From Hyphomicrobiales bacterium 4NK60-0047b (GTDB taxonomy: Bacteria > Pseudomonadota > Alphaproteobacteria > Rhizobiales > HXMU1428-3), in NCBI GenBank assembly GCA_040367435.1, contig BAABWY010000003.1:248001-312000 (forward strand): a stretch of DNA of 64,000 nt, given 5' to 3'. Shown here piece by piece: positions 27,702 to 36,911 of this stretch (the stretch's first letter is position 1; every line of letters starts with the position of its first letter). The translations under genes were made by a program, and so were the position numbers. The notes beneath the pieces are model-generated. The model saw only the letters and a program-made list of their open reading frames with translations, did no database searches and had not been told where the DNA came from.

Positions 27702-29798
27702 TTAGTTTTCAAATACGATAAACTCAATACGGCGGTTAAGGGCTTTGCCTTTTTGCGTCCGATTTGAAGCTACTGGCTTTTTCTCACCAAAGCCTTTTGT
27801 GTCTAGACGAGTACGAGGAATGCCTAACTTGATCAAATAATTTACAACTGACTGAGCGCGTCTTTTACTCAGTTGTAAATTATAAGCGTCAGAGCCGTCT
27901 TTATCTGTATGTCCTTCCACACGAATTACAGTGTTTGTGCAACGATCTGCGACTGTGTGTACTTTTGAGAGAATGTCGTAACTAGATGGTGTGATCACAG
28001 AACTGTTCACACTAAACCGTATGGCATTGCCTCGAACCAGAGAATTCATCAAAAGTTGGCATTCTTTTGCATTCACTGCGCCGCTTTCTTTATGTATATC
28101 TACGAGACGTTTTTTTGTTTGCTCTGGGGTCAGCCAGTTTTTTCGCTTCTCAAGTTCTTCTTTACTTGTGATGTTTTTTGCAGCCTCAGTTTCAGCTTTG
28201 AGACGAGCTTCTTCAGCTTCTTTTTCTGCTTTTGCTTTTTCGGCTGCCTCTTTGGCTTTTCTTTCAGCCTCTTCTTCTGCCTTTTTCTCGGCTTTAGCTT
28301 TTGCAGCCGCTGCTGCTTTTTCTGTTGCCAAACGATCAGCTTCTTCTTGAGCTCCCTTTGTCTCTTCAGCGATCCTTTTGGCTTCCTCAGCTTGTTTTAA
28401 ACTGTCATCAAATTTAACCCCATTTACCCACGTGAAATTTTCAGGCAAATTTGCAGGTTTTTGATCAAAACTATTTGCCAATGTTTCATCTGTCGTGTCT
28501 CCTGTGATGGTGAGCTGACTATCACTAACAAGCATTTGTGCATTATTCAGAGATTTCAACATTTTTATGCCCGTCAAAACGGAGATTGTGAAATTGTCTG
28601 GAGCACCGCGCGCTAATGTTAACTGATCATCGATTTGACCATCTGGAAATTCCACTTTCACTAAGTTTAGAATTTTATTTTTTTCAGCTTCGCTTGCTAC
28701 AACACCTGTTAAGACAATTTTTGAACCACTTACATCAGTTCGAAGTTCAAACGGTTGAGCTAGTTCTAAATCTGGAGCTTTTACTTTGATGGTATCCGAT
28801 ACTTTATAGCCAGTTGGATAAGCCGATCGAACTGTTTTACGAATTGCTTGGGCTTGCTCTTTGGAAGCTGCAACACCCTGAATATTCACAGCTAAATTTT
28901 TCAAAGAGATAGAACCTTCATCTAACTTAGAAAGCTCTGCCAATGACAATAGAACTGCTTTATCCCAGTTTTTAGGAGCACCCGACCCTAACTCTATATT
29001 GTTTCTAATCGTTAAATTAGGAAAATAAGTTTTTGCTGATGTCACCACTTTAGCAACGGTCACTGCATTAGGCATAATGCCATTTATGACAAGTTTATTT
29101 GCTGAATAGAGAGATGAAAAATTATAATTTTCAACAAAGGGGGCTTCTATATCAACTTTCCCTGTTGTCATTTTTAAAGGTAGAGTTCCAGCAAAGGTCT
29201 CATTCAAAGTGTTGTAAGCACCAAAATCTAGAGCTGCACCTGCCATGTCCAATTTTTTATCTGAAAGGATAAAATGGCCTTTTTTCAGTTTTGATAATTG
29301 ACCTAATGCATAGCTAACCTGACCAAACCATTCCGTATCATCTAGGGAGCCGCGAGCAATTTTTAACTTATCAACCAAACTCACATTTGGAAATTGTGCT
29401 TTGGCAACACCAATGACAGACTGTCTGATTTTATCTGAAGGCACATAGCCATCCAAAACCAATTTTTCTTTTCCATGGAATGTCTGAAATATATAAGGCG
29501 AGATGATTTTTGTAATTGAAAGTCGGTCGGCAACTGAGCGAACACCCCAAACACCGCGCACAACTTCAGTTGCCGTTAGCCTGGCTTCCTTTGTTGGTGC
29601 TTCACCTTTTATTGTACCTTCCAAACCTTTAAACACTGGTTTGGCCCACATAATACCGGCTGCTTTTAAAGCTTCGACGGAGCGTTTTTCAAGATCTTTT
29701 TCAATGGTTCCTTTGGTTAGAAACCCAACAAATAGCCCAAAAAGTATAAGGGGAAAAAGACCCATCAGCCAACAACGGAGTTTGACTCTAAGCTGCAT
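27702..29798 (-). CDS. OmpA-family protein with N-terminal membrane helix and BON-like repeats
   Basis: Residues 8-27 (WLMGLFPLILFGLFVGFL) form a membrane anchor. After it come repeated BON-like units (GLEGTIKGEAPTKEARLTA, KLVLDGYVPSDKIRQSV, KLVINGIMPNAVTVAKV, KIVLTGVVASEAEKNKI), at least four with the G.v.s...k..v form. A charged Ala/Glu/Lys coiled coil spans about residues 470-560. The C-terminal OmpA domain binds peptidoglycan: RVEGHTDKDGSDAYNLQLSKRRAQ and TKGFGEKKPVASN hold the conserved Asp and Arg. So the protein probably links the inner membrane to the cell wall. 698 residues. It leads the three-gene minus-strand cluster. Confidence 0.85.
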   Translation of the reverse strand: MQLRVKLRCWLMGLFPLILFGLFVGFLTKGTIEKDLEKRSVEALKAAGIMWAKPVFKGLEGTIKGEAPTKEARLTATEVVRGVWGVRSVADRLSITKIISPYIFQTFHGKEKLVLDGYVPSDKIRQSVIGVAKAQFPNVSLVDKLKIARGSLDDTEWFGQVSYALGQLSKLKKGHFILSDKKLDMAGAALDFGAYNTLNETFAGTLPLKMTTGKVDIEAPFVENYNFSSLYSANKLVINGIMPNAVTVAKVVTSAKTYFPNLTIRNNIELGSGAPKNWDKAVLLSLAELSKLDEGSISLKNLAVNIQGVAASKEQAQAIRKTVRSAYPTGYKVSDTIKVKAPDLELAQPFELRTDVSGSKIVLTGVVASEAEKNKILNLVKVEFPDGQIDDQLTLARGAPDNFTISVLTGIKMLKSLNNAQMLVSDSQLTITGDTTDETLANSFDQKPANLPENFTWVNGVKFDDSLKQAEEAKRIAEETKGAQEEADRLATEKAAAAAKAKAEKKAEEEAERKAKEAAEKAKAEKEAEEARLKAETEAAKNITSKEELEKRKNWLTPEQTKKRLVDIHKESGAVNAKECQLLMNSLVRGNAIRFSVNSSVITPSSYDILSKVHTVADRCTNTVIRVEGHTDKDGSDAYNLQLSKRRAQSVVNYLIKLGIPRTRLDTKGFGEKKPVASNRTQKGKALNRRIEFIVFEN

Positions 29799-30846
29799 AA
29801 ATAAAAGCTCCCAACCTTAACGCTTTGACTTGAACACTCATTTTAAGTCTTTTCAAACAACATCAATCTTTTTTCTTGATGTTTAGCCTTTGAAATGTGT
29901 CATTCTTTAGCCTGCGACTAATCATTACCTTAACTTCTAGAGATACTTCTTATAGGGTCCAGATAAAAAAGTCTTTGGTACCCTATCACAATCCACATCT
30001 CTCACATTTTTTGCTCTAAATAGAGCCCCAAATTACTCTTGTCTGTCAATTTTTGGCTTCAGATGCCCACTAAGCATCCGCTTACTTTTGCTCCAGATGC
30101 TTTTCTTTAGTGTGCCTTTCTTTAGTGTACCTTCAGATTGCCCACAAGCAACTGGCACAGCATCCGCAAATTCTTAAAACCGCTATCCACTTTTTAAGTG
30201 GCAAACTTTAGAGCATTTTCTATTCAACGTGAATTGAATTTATTCAGAAATTTAAGAGTTTTAAATTTAAGATTTCAAGAATTGGGCCAAATTTTTGTAT
30301 TTCCTAATTTTTTCATCTAATCGAAATCAGAACAATGACCTCGATCATAAAAGCACCTCTTCTTTTTTTGTCAAAGAGACTCTTTTCTGAGACTAATTTT
30401 TAGAAGAATACTCTAACATTATAACAAGATAGGAATTGCTAAGCCCATATAACCCCTCACACAAACACCCAATCCAAAACTATTGCCAAAAACTCTTTTT
30501 AAAAACTTTGACGCGGCCTCACTATATCCAACAGATTGCCACATTCCAAGGCCTTATTATCAAGCTTGAGAGATCTAAGCCTTAATCTTGCGCAGATTTT
30601 TTGTATTAGAAACTTTGATGGACCATTTTGAGGGTATTTAGTTGAATAAAACGGTATCTACAACCTGATAAATTCTGAGAATAAATCAAAATTCTTAGTT
30701 TGATGCGCTTGGATGCCCTCTTCATCATATAGGTTTAGTATGCCCCGACAAGTTACACTCACTATCGCATAGCAAATTTTGGGGTAAGAGAGCAGTAAAA
30801 AGCTAATTAGCGGGTTTGGTTTATTTTTGCCTGTGAATAATCAGCC
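29799..30846. other. 1.05-kb noncoding region with a decayed REP cluster
   Basis: No ORF with coding character was found on either strand, and no tRNA-like fold was noticed. REP-like units occur at 30054-30168. A segment near 30210 (TAGAGCATTTTCTATTCAAC) resembles one at 53329 (TAGAGCATGTCGCATTAAAT), perhaps another short dispersed repeat. The rest is AT-rich sequence between the OmpA gene start and the hypE stop. Confidence 0.6.
30054..30168. repeat. Cluster of REP-like units, partly decayed
   Basis: A good unit GGCTTCAGATGCCCACTAAG with GCATCCGC at 30055, a truncated unit CTCCAGATGC at 30091, and a hybrid at 30131 where CTTCAGATTGCCCACAAGCAAC is followed by CAGCATCCGC. The hybrid joins features of both arm versions of the family. 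Confidence 0.75.
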
Positions 30847-31938
30847 TTAGCAAATTCTAGGTAACTGATCTCCGACAAGCATATCAACTATGCGCTTTCC
30901 TCCAAATGAAGATTGCATAATCACACGCCCACTATGACCTTCAACCGCCTCACCAATGATAGCGGCCTCTTTTCCTGCATCCAGGCTTTGCATTACTGCT
31001 AGAGCATCATCTGCTTGTTCGGCTGGTACAAAAGCAACTAGAGTTCCTTCATTGGCAAGATATAATGGATCAAGTCCCAGAATTTCACAAAAACCACGCA
31101 CTTCCTTTCGAAGCGGTATAGCATCTTCATTAAGTGTAACACCAAGACCAGCTGTGGCTGCAATTTCATTAACTGCGCTGGCCAATCCGCCTCTTGTTGC
31201 GTCTCTTATTGAGCTTGTGCCCGGGGCTGCTACGAGTAGTTTTTCGATTAATTCGTAAAGAGGTTTGCAATCACTTAGCACCGGACTGGTTAGCGCCATG
31301 TCTCCGCGGGCATTTAAAATTGCCGCTCCGTGATCACCGAGGACGCCATTTACGAGGAGCTTATCACCAGGTCTGACTTGCTTTGCTCCGATATTTGTTC
31401 CTTTGGGGATGACACCAACACCTGCAGTATTGATGAAAACTTTATCACACGCCCCTTTATCAACCACCTTTGTGTCACCTGTAACGATTGAAACTCCTGA
31501 TAAATCAGCCGCAGCGCGCATGGATGCAGCCACTTTGCGGAGCACATCAATTTCAAGGCCTTCTTCAATGATCATTGAACAGGTTAAGTACAGAGGTTTC
31601 GCGCCGCCGACAGCCAGATCATTCACAGTGCCAAAAATAGCAAGCTTGCCAATATCACCGCCTGGGAAAAATAAGGGATCAACGACAAAACTGTCTGTGG
31701 TGAAAGCAAGTCTATCTCCTTCAGCTTGTAATGAGGCTAAATCAATGCGTGCCTGATCTTCCATCTCTCCCATGGCCGGGTTATCAAAACTATTAATGAA
31801 CACATCATCAATAAGATCGCGCATCGCTTTGCCGCCAGAGCCATGAGCCATTGTGATTTTATCTGCTTTTAACGCCCCGCCTCTTCTGAAAGGCGTGGCA
31901 CCAGATGTTTCACTCTTATTGTTTTTTAGTTCGTTCAT
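30847..31938 (-). CDS. hypE: Hydrogenase maturation protein HypE
   Basis: Dehydrates the thiocarboxamide on its C-terminal cysteine to a thiocyanate, giving the CN ligands of [NiFe] hydrogenase. MAHGSGGKAMRDLI near residue 31 and GDTKVVDKG are family motifs; the C-terminus is exactly PRIC, with the reactive Cys last. AAGGAG stands before the ATG. 363 residues is normal. It follows hypD after 44 bp. HypF, which supplies the carbamoyl group, is not in the window. Confidence 0.97.
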   Translation of the reverse strand: MNELKNNKSETSGATPFRRGGALKADKITMAHGSGGKAMRDLIDDVFINSFDNPAMGEMEDQARIDLASLQAEGDRLAFTTDSFVVDPLFFPGGDIGKLAIFGTVNDLAVGGAKPLYLTCSMIIEEGLEIDVLRKVAASMRAAADLSGVSIVTGDTKVVDKGACDKVFINTAGVGVIPKGTNIGAKQVRPGDKLLVNGVLGDHGAAILNARGDMALTSPVLSDCKPLYELIEKLLVAAPGTSSIRDATRGGLASAVNEIAATAGLGVTLNEDAIPLRKEVRGFCEILGLDPLYLANEGTLVAFVPAEQADDALAVMQSLDAGKEAAIIGEAVEGHSGRVIMQSSFGGKRIVDMLVGDQLPRIC

Positions 31939-31982
31939 AGATCATGCTCCTTGTTGGCATGGATTAGTGGCATGTAGACTTT

Positions 31983-33134
31983 TTATGATGCGGATTTTTC
32001 AGCTTCAGCTTTCTTTGCTTCCATTAAAGCGCCGCCATATTGATGATAAGCAGCGCATGCCCCTTCAGATGACACCATTAAAGATCCAAGCGGTGTCTCT
32101 GGTGTGCAGAGCTCCCCAAAGACTTTACATTCCCAAGGCTTGATCACGCCTTTTAGAACCTCGCCACACTGACAGGATTTTGGATCAGCAATTTTCAATG
32201 AGGGTAAATCAAACTTTCTCTCACTGTCATATTTGGCATATTCTTCTCTAACCTTTACACCAGAGTGATCAATTGAACCAAGTCCACGCCATTCGAAAAA
32301 TTCACGTAATTCAAAAACTTTGCCTATTGATTGCAAAGCTACATTGTTTCCATCATCGGGGACGATGCGGTTATATTGGTTTTCAATTTCGTGCCGCCCT
32401 TCTTTGATTTGCTTGAGGACCATCCAAATAGATTGCAAGACATCCAAAGGTTCAAATCCGGCGACGACTAGTGGTCTCTTATAATGATTTGCGATAAAAT
32501 TATATGGGCTATTGCCAATGACCATGCTCACATGTCCTGGGCCTAAAAAACCATCTAATCTTAAATCTGGGCTATCAAGAATGGCTTTGATGGTGGGGAT
32601 GATGGTGATGTGGTTACAAAAGAGAGAAAAGTTTTCAACGCCATCAGCTTCTGCCTGCAAAATGGTGAGTGCTGTGGACGGCATTGTTGTCTCGAAGCCT
32701 AAACCAAAGAAGCTGACTTCTTTATCTGGATTGTTTTTGGCTAGCTCCAGGGCATCCAGCGGGGAGTAAACCATGCGGATGTCACAACCTTCCGCTTTGG
32801 CTTGTAGCAAGCTCTTCTTAGACCCTGGGACACGCATAGCGTCGCCAAAGGTTGTAAAAATCATATCAGGTGTTTCTGCAATTGCGATGCAATCATCAAC
32901 ACGCCCCATTGGCAGAACACACACAGGACAACCCGGTCCATGTACTAGCTCTATGCAATCTGGCAGCATGGTTTCAATGCCGAATTTAAAAATCGAGTGG
33001 GTGTGACCGCCACAAACTTCCATTATCTGCAATGGTCTTTTGGATGCTTTGGGTATCTCTAATGTCAGGGCCTCAATTTCCTTTAATAAGGTTTTGGCCA
33101 TTTCTGGGTCACGAAATTCATCTACATATTTCAT
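31983..33134 (-). CDS. hypD: Hydrogenase maturation protein HypD
   Basis: Fe-S scaffold protein which with HypC assembles the Fe(CN)2CO unit. EVCGGHTHSIFKFG holds the catalytic Cys, HGPGCPVCVLP the CxxC thiol pair, GLGFETTMPSTA the third motif, and the C-terminal CQCGEVLKG ... CxVFGELCTPETPLGSLMVSSEG the cluster ligands. The family set is intact. GGGGAGCC precedes the ATG. 383 residues is normal. The stop lies 44 bp before hypE; a SIS-domain gene precedes it. Confidence 0.97.
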   Translation of the reverse strand: MKYVDEFRDPEMAKTLLKEIEALTLEIPKASKRPLQIMEVCGGHTHSIFKFGIETMLPDCIELVHGPGCPVCVLPMGRVDDCIAIAETPDMIFTTFGDAMRVPGSKKSLLQAKAEGCDIRMVYSPLDALELAKNNPDKEVSFFGLGFETTMPSTALTILQAEADGVENFSLFCNHITIIPTIKAILDSPDLRLDGFLGPGHVSMVIGNSPYNFIANHYKRPLVVAGFEPLDVLQSIWMVLKQIKEGRHEIENQYNRIVPDDGNNVALQSIGKVFELREFFEWRGLGSIDHSGVKVREEYAKYDSERKFDLPSLKIADPKSCQCGEVLKGVIKPWECKVFGELCTPETPLGSLMVSSEGACAAYHQYGGALMEAKKAEAEKSAS

Positions 33135-33208
33135 TGGGGCTCCCCTAACTTACTTATCTTGAAGCACTAGCTTGCTCACTATTTTTGTTTTTATTCTTAG
33201 TATTTGTC

Positions 33209-33892
33209 TTAATCTGCCTTTAGTCCGCCTCGGTCATCAGCCAACAAGGTGTGCACTAAATCCCATAGGATGTGATATATGATCAGATGGCATTCCTGGA
33301 TACGGTGAATGGACTGGCTATCTATGGTCAGACAATGATCAAGCCCGATCTCTTTCATCGCGCCGCCTGACATGCCGGCAAAGCCGATGGTTTTAATGCC
33401 CATCTCGCGTGCTTTTTCGAATGCATTGACCAGATTGTCTGAGTTACCGCTTGTTGAAAGGCCGATTAGGCAATCACCTTTTCTACCTTGTGAAATCACT
33501 TGCCTTGTGTAGACATGAGCAAAGCCAATGTCATTTCCAACAGCTGTCATCATTGTTATGTCTGAGGTGAGGTTGATGGCTGTGAGGGCTGGACGCCCGG
33601 CGGTGACTGGATGCTGAAATTCAACGGCGACATGAGCTGCATCACAACTTGAACCGCCATTGCCCATTGTCAGAAGGCGTCCATCAGCTCGATAAACTTC
33701 GGCTATTGTTTTGGCGGCTTCGACGACATCTTGGCTGTGAGTTTGAAAAAATTCCTTGAGGACAGCAGCATGATCATCCGCTTTGAGCTGGACTGATTTT
33801 AAAAGAGCCTCATTCATTTGGGAAGGGTCTTGTTTTTTGTCATGCAAAAATGGGTATAGGCCTGATAAAGCTTCTTCGTTATTTTCAGACAT
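33209..33892 (-). CDS. SIS-domain protein (GmhA-like) inside a hyp gene cluster
   Basis: Sugar isomerase (SIS) domain related to phosphoheptose isomerase GmhA. GRLLTMGNGGSSCDAAHVAVEF is the GmhA-like nucleotide/sugar-phosphate loop, and GLSTSGNSDNLVNA is the second Ser/Thr motif. The C-terminal HRIQECHLIIYHILWDL resembles the catalytic Glu/His region of GmhA (IQExHxxxxH). At 227 residues it has about 45 extra N-terminal residues. GAGGAC precedes the ATG. It lies between hypC and hypD, where a heptose pathway gene is unexpected; such hyp-linked SIS genes exist in other bacteria, but their role is not established as far as I know. Confidence 0.88.
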   Translation of the reverse strand: MSENNEEALSGLYPFLHDKKQDPSQMNEALLKSVQLKADDHAAVLKEFFQTHSQDVVEAAKTIAEVYRADGRLLTMGNGGSSCDAAHVAVEFQHPVTAGRPALTAINLTSDITMMTAVGNDIGFAHVYTRQVISQGRKGDCLIGLSTSGNSDNLVNAFEKAREMGIKTIGFAGMSGGAMKEIGLDHCLTIDSQSIHRIQECHLIIYHILWDLVHTLLADDRGGLKAD

Positions 33893-34028
33893 TTTGTCCT
33901 CTTCCCTTGAAATTTTTGGCCCTTAAGACTTTTGCCCTTTCAGGCTTTTAGGGGGTGGTAAAGCTTATGAGATTTGCAAATGTGATTTTAAGTGAACTTA
34001 GGCACAATGATATCAAGTACCTGAGACA

Positions 34029-34307
34029 TCAAGTACCTGTTGTTCGCATTGCTTCCAACTCTTCTTCAACTTCACCTAATTTTTCGAGAATTTTGAGAGT
34101 TTCTACAGCTTCTTCTTCGTCAATGCGGCTCATAGCAAAACCAACATGAACAAGCACCCAATCACCAATACATTTTTCAATTGGGCGTTCGTCAGATATG
34201 ACGCAGGCGACATTGACATCCCGCTGGATGCCAGAGACATCAACAACGGCTAGATGACGGATCTCATCTTTCACACTTACGATTTGACCTGGAATTCCAA
34301 GACACAT
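34029..34307 (-). CDS. hypC: Hydrogenase maturation chaperone HypC/HybG
   Basis: Small chaperone that carries the Fe(CN)2CO unit from HypD to the hydrogenase large subunit. It begins MCLGIPGQIVSV, with the essential Cys2, and has GDWVLVHVGFAMSRIDEEEA, the family's second signature. Length 92 residues. GGGGAGAA precedes the ATG. It is first in the order hypC-SIS-hypD-hypE on the minus strand. Confidence 0.95.
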   Translation of the reverse strand: MCLGIPGQIVSVKDEIRHLAVVDVSGIQRDVNVACVISDERPIEKCIGDWVLVHVGFAMSRIDEEEAVETLKILEKLGEVEEELEAMRTTGT

Positions 34308-34688
34308 AAAATTCTCCCCAAACTATGCTTATGCCATACATGTTTTTTATTCGTCATGTTTTTATTCAGTTTTTACAACTGATGTTTTTTTGACATCGGT
34401 GCAGATCATTTTTTTGAGCATAATGGTTTTATTTTTATTACTGGATATAAAAGACCAGATTTTTGTGATCATTTGCCCATTTTAACTGTTTTAATAGGCA
34501 ATTCACATGCCACACTGATCATTCTTACTCAAATATTGAGTTAGATTGGTCACAAAGCCTCCGCTTAGTGGAAAAAGGGTTACCAGATACGTAATATGAC
34601 TGATTAGAAAAAGTGGCACTAACTTTCAAAACCCGAAAAACTGGAATGTAACTTTGCAATACCATCTCTTTTTGGAAGGATACTGTTC
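34308..34688. other. 381-bp divergent intergenic region, hypC versus pentapeptide gene
   Basis: It must hold the promoters for both divergent genes. I saw no clear FNR box (TTGAT-N4-ATCAA) and no sigma-54 -24/-12 pair, although hyp genes are often controlled by oxygen or NtrC-type regulators. No small ORF was supported. Confidence 0.45.
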
Positions 34689-35537
34689 ATGAATACCATT
34701 AAACGCCAGTCTTCATATCTTTTTAACCTCATTCATCAGTTTTTGATCACTTTTGTTATGTCACTTGGCATTTTGCTTTGCTTTTCCGGGTTAGAGCGTG
34801 TTTCAGCACAGAATATGATGGACCATGTAGACTTATCTAGTGATGCTATGACGAAGTCTGAGCTTAGTAGAGAGCAAGTCATTGAGAAATTAAAACAAGC
34901 CTCTTCTAACAATCGTCCTGCGGATTTATCAAACCTTTCATTAAACGGACTTGACTTAAGCGGCCTTGATTTCTCTAACGCCAATTTTCGAGCTTCTAAT
35001 ATGAATAAAATCAATTTATCGAATAGTATTTTAAAAGGGGCCCGCCTTGACCAGGCCTGGCTTTTAAAAGCTGATCTCTCTAATTCTGATCTAAGTGGCT
35101 CAAGCATTTTTCAAGCGCAAATGCTTGATGTGAATTTGGAGAATTCCAACCTTTCTGGTGCAACCATTGCCGCCAATCTGAGCCGGGCGAATATGAGGAA
35201 TTCAAAGTTGCTCGGAGCCAATCTTTCAGCTGATATGCGCAATCAATCTATGGGATTGATCACTGGCAATTTGAGTTCTGCTAATTTAGAAAATGCTGAT
35301 CTGAGCAATGCGAACCTGTCTCGTTCCATTCTTGAATTTGCATATTTAAAAAATACTAAATTAATAGGTGTGAACGCTATGAGAGCGCAATTTGACGGCG
35401 CGCGTTTAGAAGGCACTGATATCAGCAATGCAAAATTTGATGATGCTGACATGGACAGTGCAACACTCATCAAATTGATTGGACGGGAGAGTAGTACCTT
35501 GGATAAAGCTAAAAATGTTGGTGTTGAGAGAAAATAA
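34689..35537 (+). CDS. Exported pentapeptide-repeat protein
   Basis: A signal peptide covers about residues 1-40 (LITFVMSLGILLCFSGL ... VSAQ). From residue 75 to 260 run A(D/N)LXX pentapeptides: LSGLDFSNANFRASNMNKIN, LKADLSNSDLSGSS, LENADLSNANLSRS, FDGARLEGTDISNAKFDDAD. These build a right-handed quadrilateral beta helix. The repeat is interrupted once near residue 185 (SADMRNQSMGLITG). The gene lies 80 bp upstream of the GH113-like gene on the same strand. Exported pentapeptide proteins have no single known function; no gyrase link is implied. Confidence 0.85.
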   Translation: MNTIKRQSSYLFNLIHQFLITFVMSLGILLCFSGLERVSAQNMMDHVDLSSDAMTKSELSREQVIEKLKQASSNNRPADLSNLSLNGLDLSGLDFSNANFRASNMNKINLSNSILKGARLDQAWLLKADLSNSDLSGSSIFQAQMLDVNLENSNLSGATIAANLSRANMRNSKLLGANLSADMRNQSMGLITGNLSSANLENADLSNANLSRSILEFAYLKNTKLIGVNAMRAQFDGARLEGTDISNAKFDDADMDSATLIKLIGRESSTLDKAKNVGVERK

Positions 35538-35617
35538 TTCTGTCATGCGAAAGACATGCTAGTGTCTAAGCTCTAAGATTATTACTCTTTTATGCTTTTT
35601 AAGTGAGCAACTTTAAA

Positions 35618-36892
35618 ATGTCTAACCCCACGCTTTTCAAACTATCTCCAGACAACACATCATCTGGCGCTAACAAAACGATTGGTGTTAATTGCACTAT
35701 TGATCGACGCAAGTTTTTAAAGACAGCCGGTACGACCTTAAGTTACGTTGGCACCGGTGCCGCTCTTTCAGGTGGCCTTTTTCCTATTTCCTCAGCTTTT
35801 AGCAAAGAAAGAGACGTTCCCGCCTCTTCTCAAACACCAGCCTCTCAATTTACATCTTCTCAAATGTCAAAAGCAATAAGTGTTCATATTCCGCTTTGGC
35901 ATCAGGGCAGTTTAAACCCTGATACGTTTTGGAATGAGGTCTTTCAAGATTTATCAGCTCACAAAATAAACAATTGTTTTCTCTTGAATTATTATTTTGT
36001 TGATCCTGTGATGGGGACAATTTCAAAGCAAAGTCAATTTAATAACAACCAAGCGCCAGACCTTGCTTTTTTAGCTCGTGGCGTGAAAGTGGCGCAAGAT
36101 AGAGGGATTAAAGCGTCTCTCTATCCTGTTCTTGAAATTGACAACCCTCATCAGATTGGGGGTATCTGGCGTGGCAACCTTAATTTTTTCGGACGCACAT
36201 TAGAGACTTTCTTTCAGCAATATCTAAAATTAATCGACGATATTTTAGACATAAGCCTTCAACAGAAATCTCCCTATATATTCATAGGTTCTGAATTAGC
36301 GAGCCTCTCTCATAACATTGCTGCTCGCCCTTTTTGGGAAGAACTTATTTATCGAACAAAGAAATTGAGGCAACAACGAAACGGCTCTCATCATTTGTCA
36401 TTGATCTATGCAGCTCATTGGGAAGAATATTTAAGCTTTCCTTTTTGGCGGCATATGGATGAGATTGGTATAAATGCTTATTTCCCCCTTAGTTCGGTGC
36501 GCGAAGCACAAGACATAGGTGCCCCTTCGCAAGCTATTATTCAGCAGAAATTAGATCAGAAATTAGCCGAACTTCAGAAATTTTCCACACAACATAAACG
36601 ACCGATTTATTTAACCGAATTTGGTCTCACTTCATTTAACAAATCAACTGCCACACCTTGGGGTACATCAAAAGATGCTTTACTAGACTTTGTCGAACAA
36701 GCAAATGGTTACAAAGCGCTGCTTGCTTCTTTAAAAAGAGAGCAATTGAAGTTTAGAGAGAGTAAAAATGATCCTTGGCTGACGGGGACAAGTTTTTGGC
36801 ATTGGAAATTACCTTACCGCCATGGCAGCGACTATAACATTCGCCCCTTTGGAGACTTAGGCAGGCTTATCAAAGATGCCGTTTCTAATTAG
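35618..36892 (+). CDS. Tat-exported TIM-barrel glycoside hydrolase-like protein (GH113-type)
   Basis: A Tat signal is seen near residues 24-60: IDRRKFLKTAG followed by a hydrophobic stretch and a break near SSAFSKE. The remaining 350 or so residues resemble GH113 mannanase-type barrels: FIGSELASLSHN (an acid/base-type Glu), LSLIYAAHWEEYLSFPFW, MDEIGINAYFPL, and PIYLTEFGLTSF (nucleophile-type Glu in TEFG), ending near SFWHWKLPY. The GTG at 35603 is a possible start, but the ATG at 35618 with AAGTGAG upstream is preferred (424 residues). The substrate is unknown; beta-mannan or exopolysaccharide is inference. Its end is 19 bp from the convergent recO. Confidence 0.75.
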   Translation: MSNPTLFKLSPDNTSSGANKTIGVNCTIDRRKFLKTAGTTLSYVGTGAALSGGLFPISSAFSKERDVPASSQTPASQFTSSQMSKAISVHIPLWHQGSLNPDTFWNEVFQDLSAHKINNCFLLNYYFVDPVMGTISKQSQFNNNQAPDLAFLARGVKVAQDRGIKASLYPVLEIDNPHQIGGIWRGNLNFFGRTLETFFQQYLKLIDDILDISLQQKSPYIFIGSELASLSHNIAARPFWEELIYRTKKLRQQRNGSHHLSLIYAAHWEEYLSFPFWRHMDEIGINAYFPLSSVREAQDIGAPSQAIIQQKLDQKLAELQKFSTQHKRPIYLTEFGLTSFNKSTATPWGTSKDALLDFVEQANGYKALLASLKREQLKFRESKNDPWLTGTSFWHWKLPYRHGSDYNIRPFGDLGRLIKDAVSN

Positions 36893-36911
36893 GTTCTTCG
36901 CAAAGAAAGCT

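Noticed and set aside
27991-28400. Two + strand ORFs with Ser/Phe/Ala-rich products
   Set aside because: They are the antisense of the charged Ala/Glu/Lys coiled coil in the OmpA-family gene.
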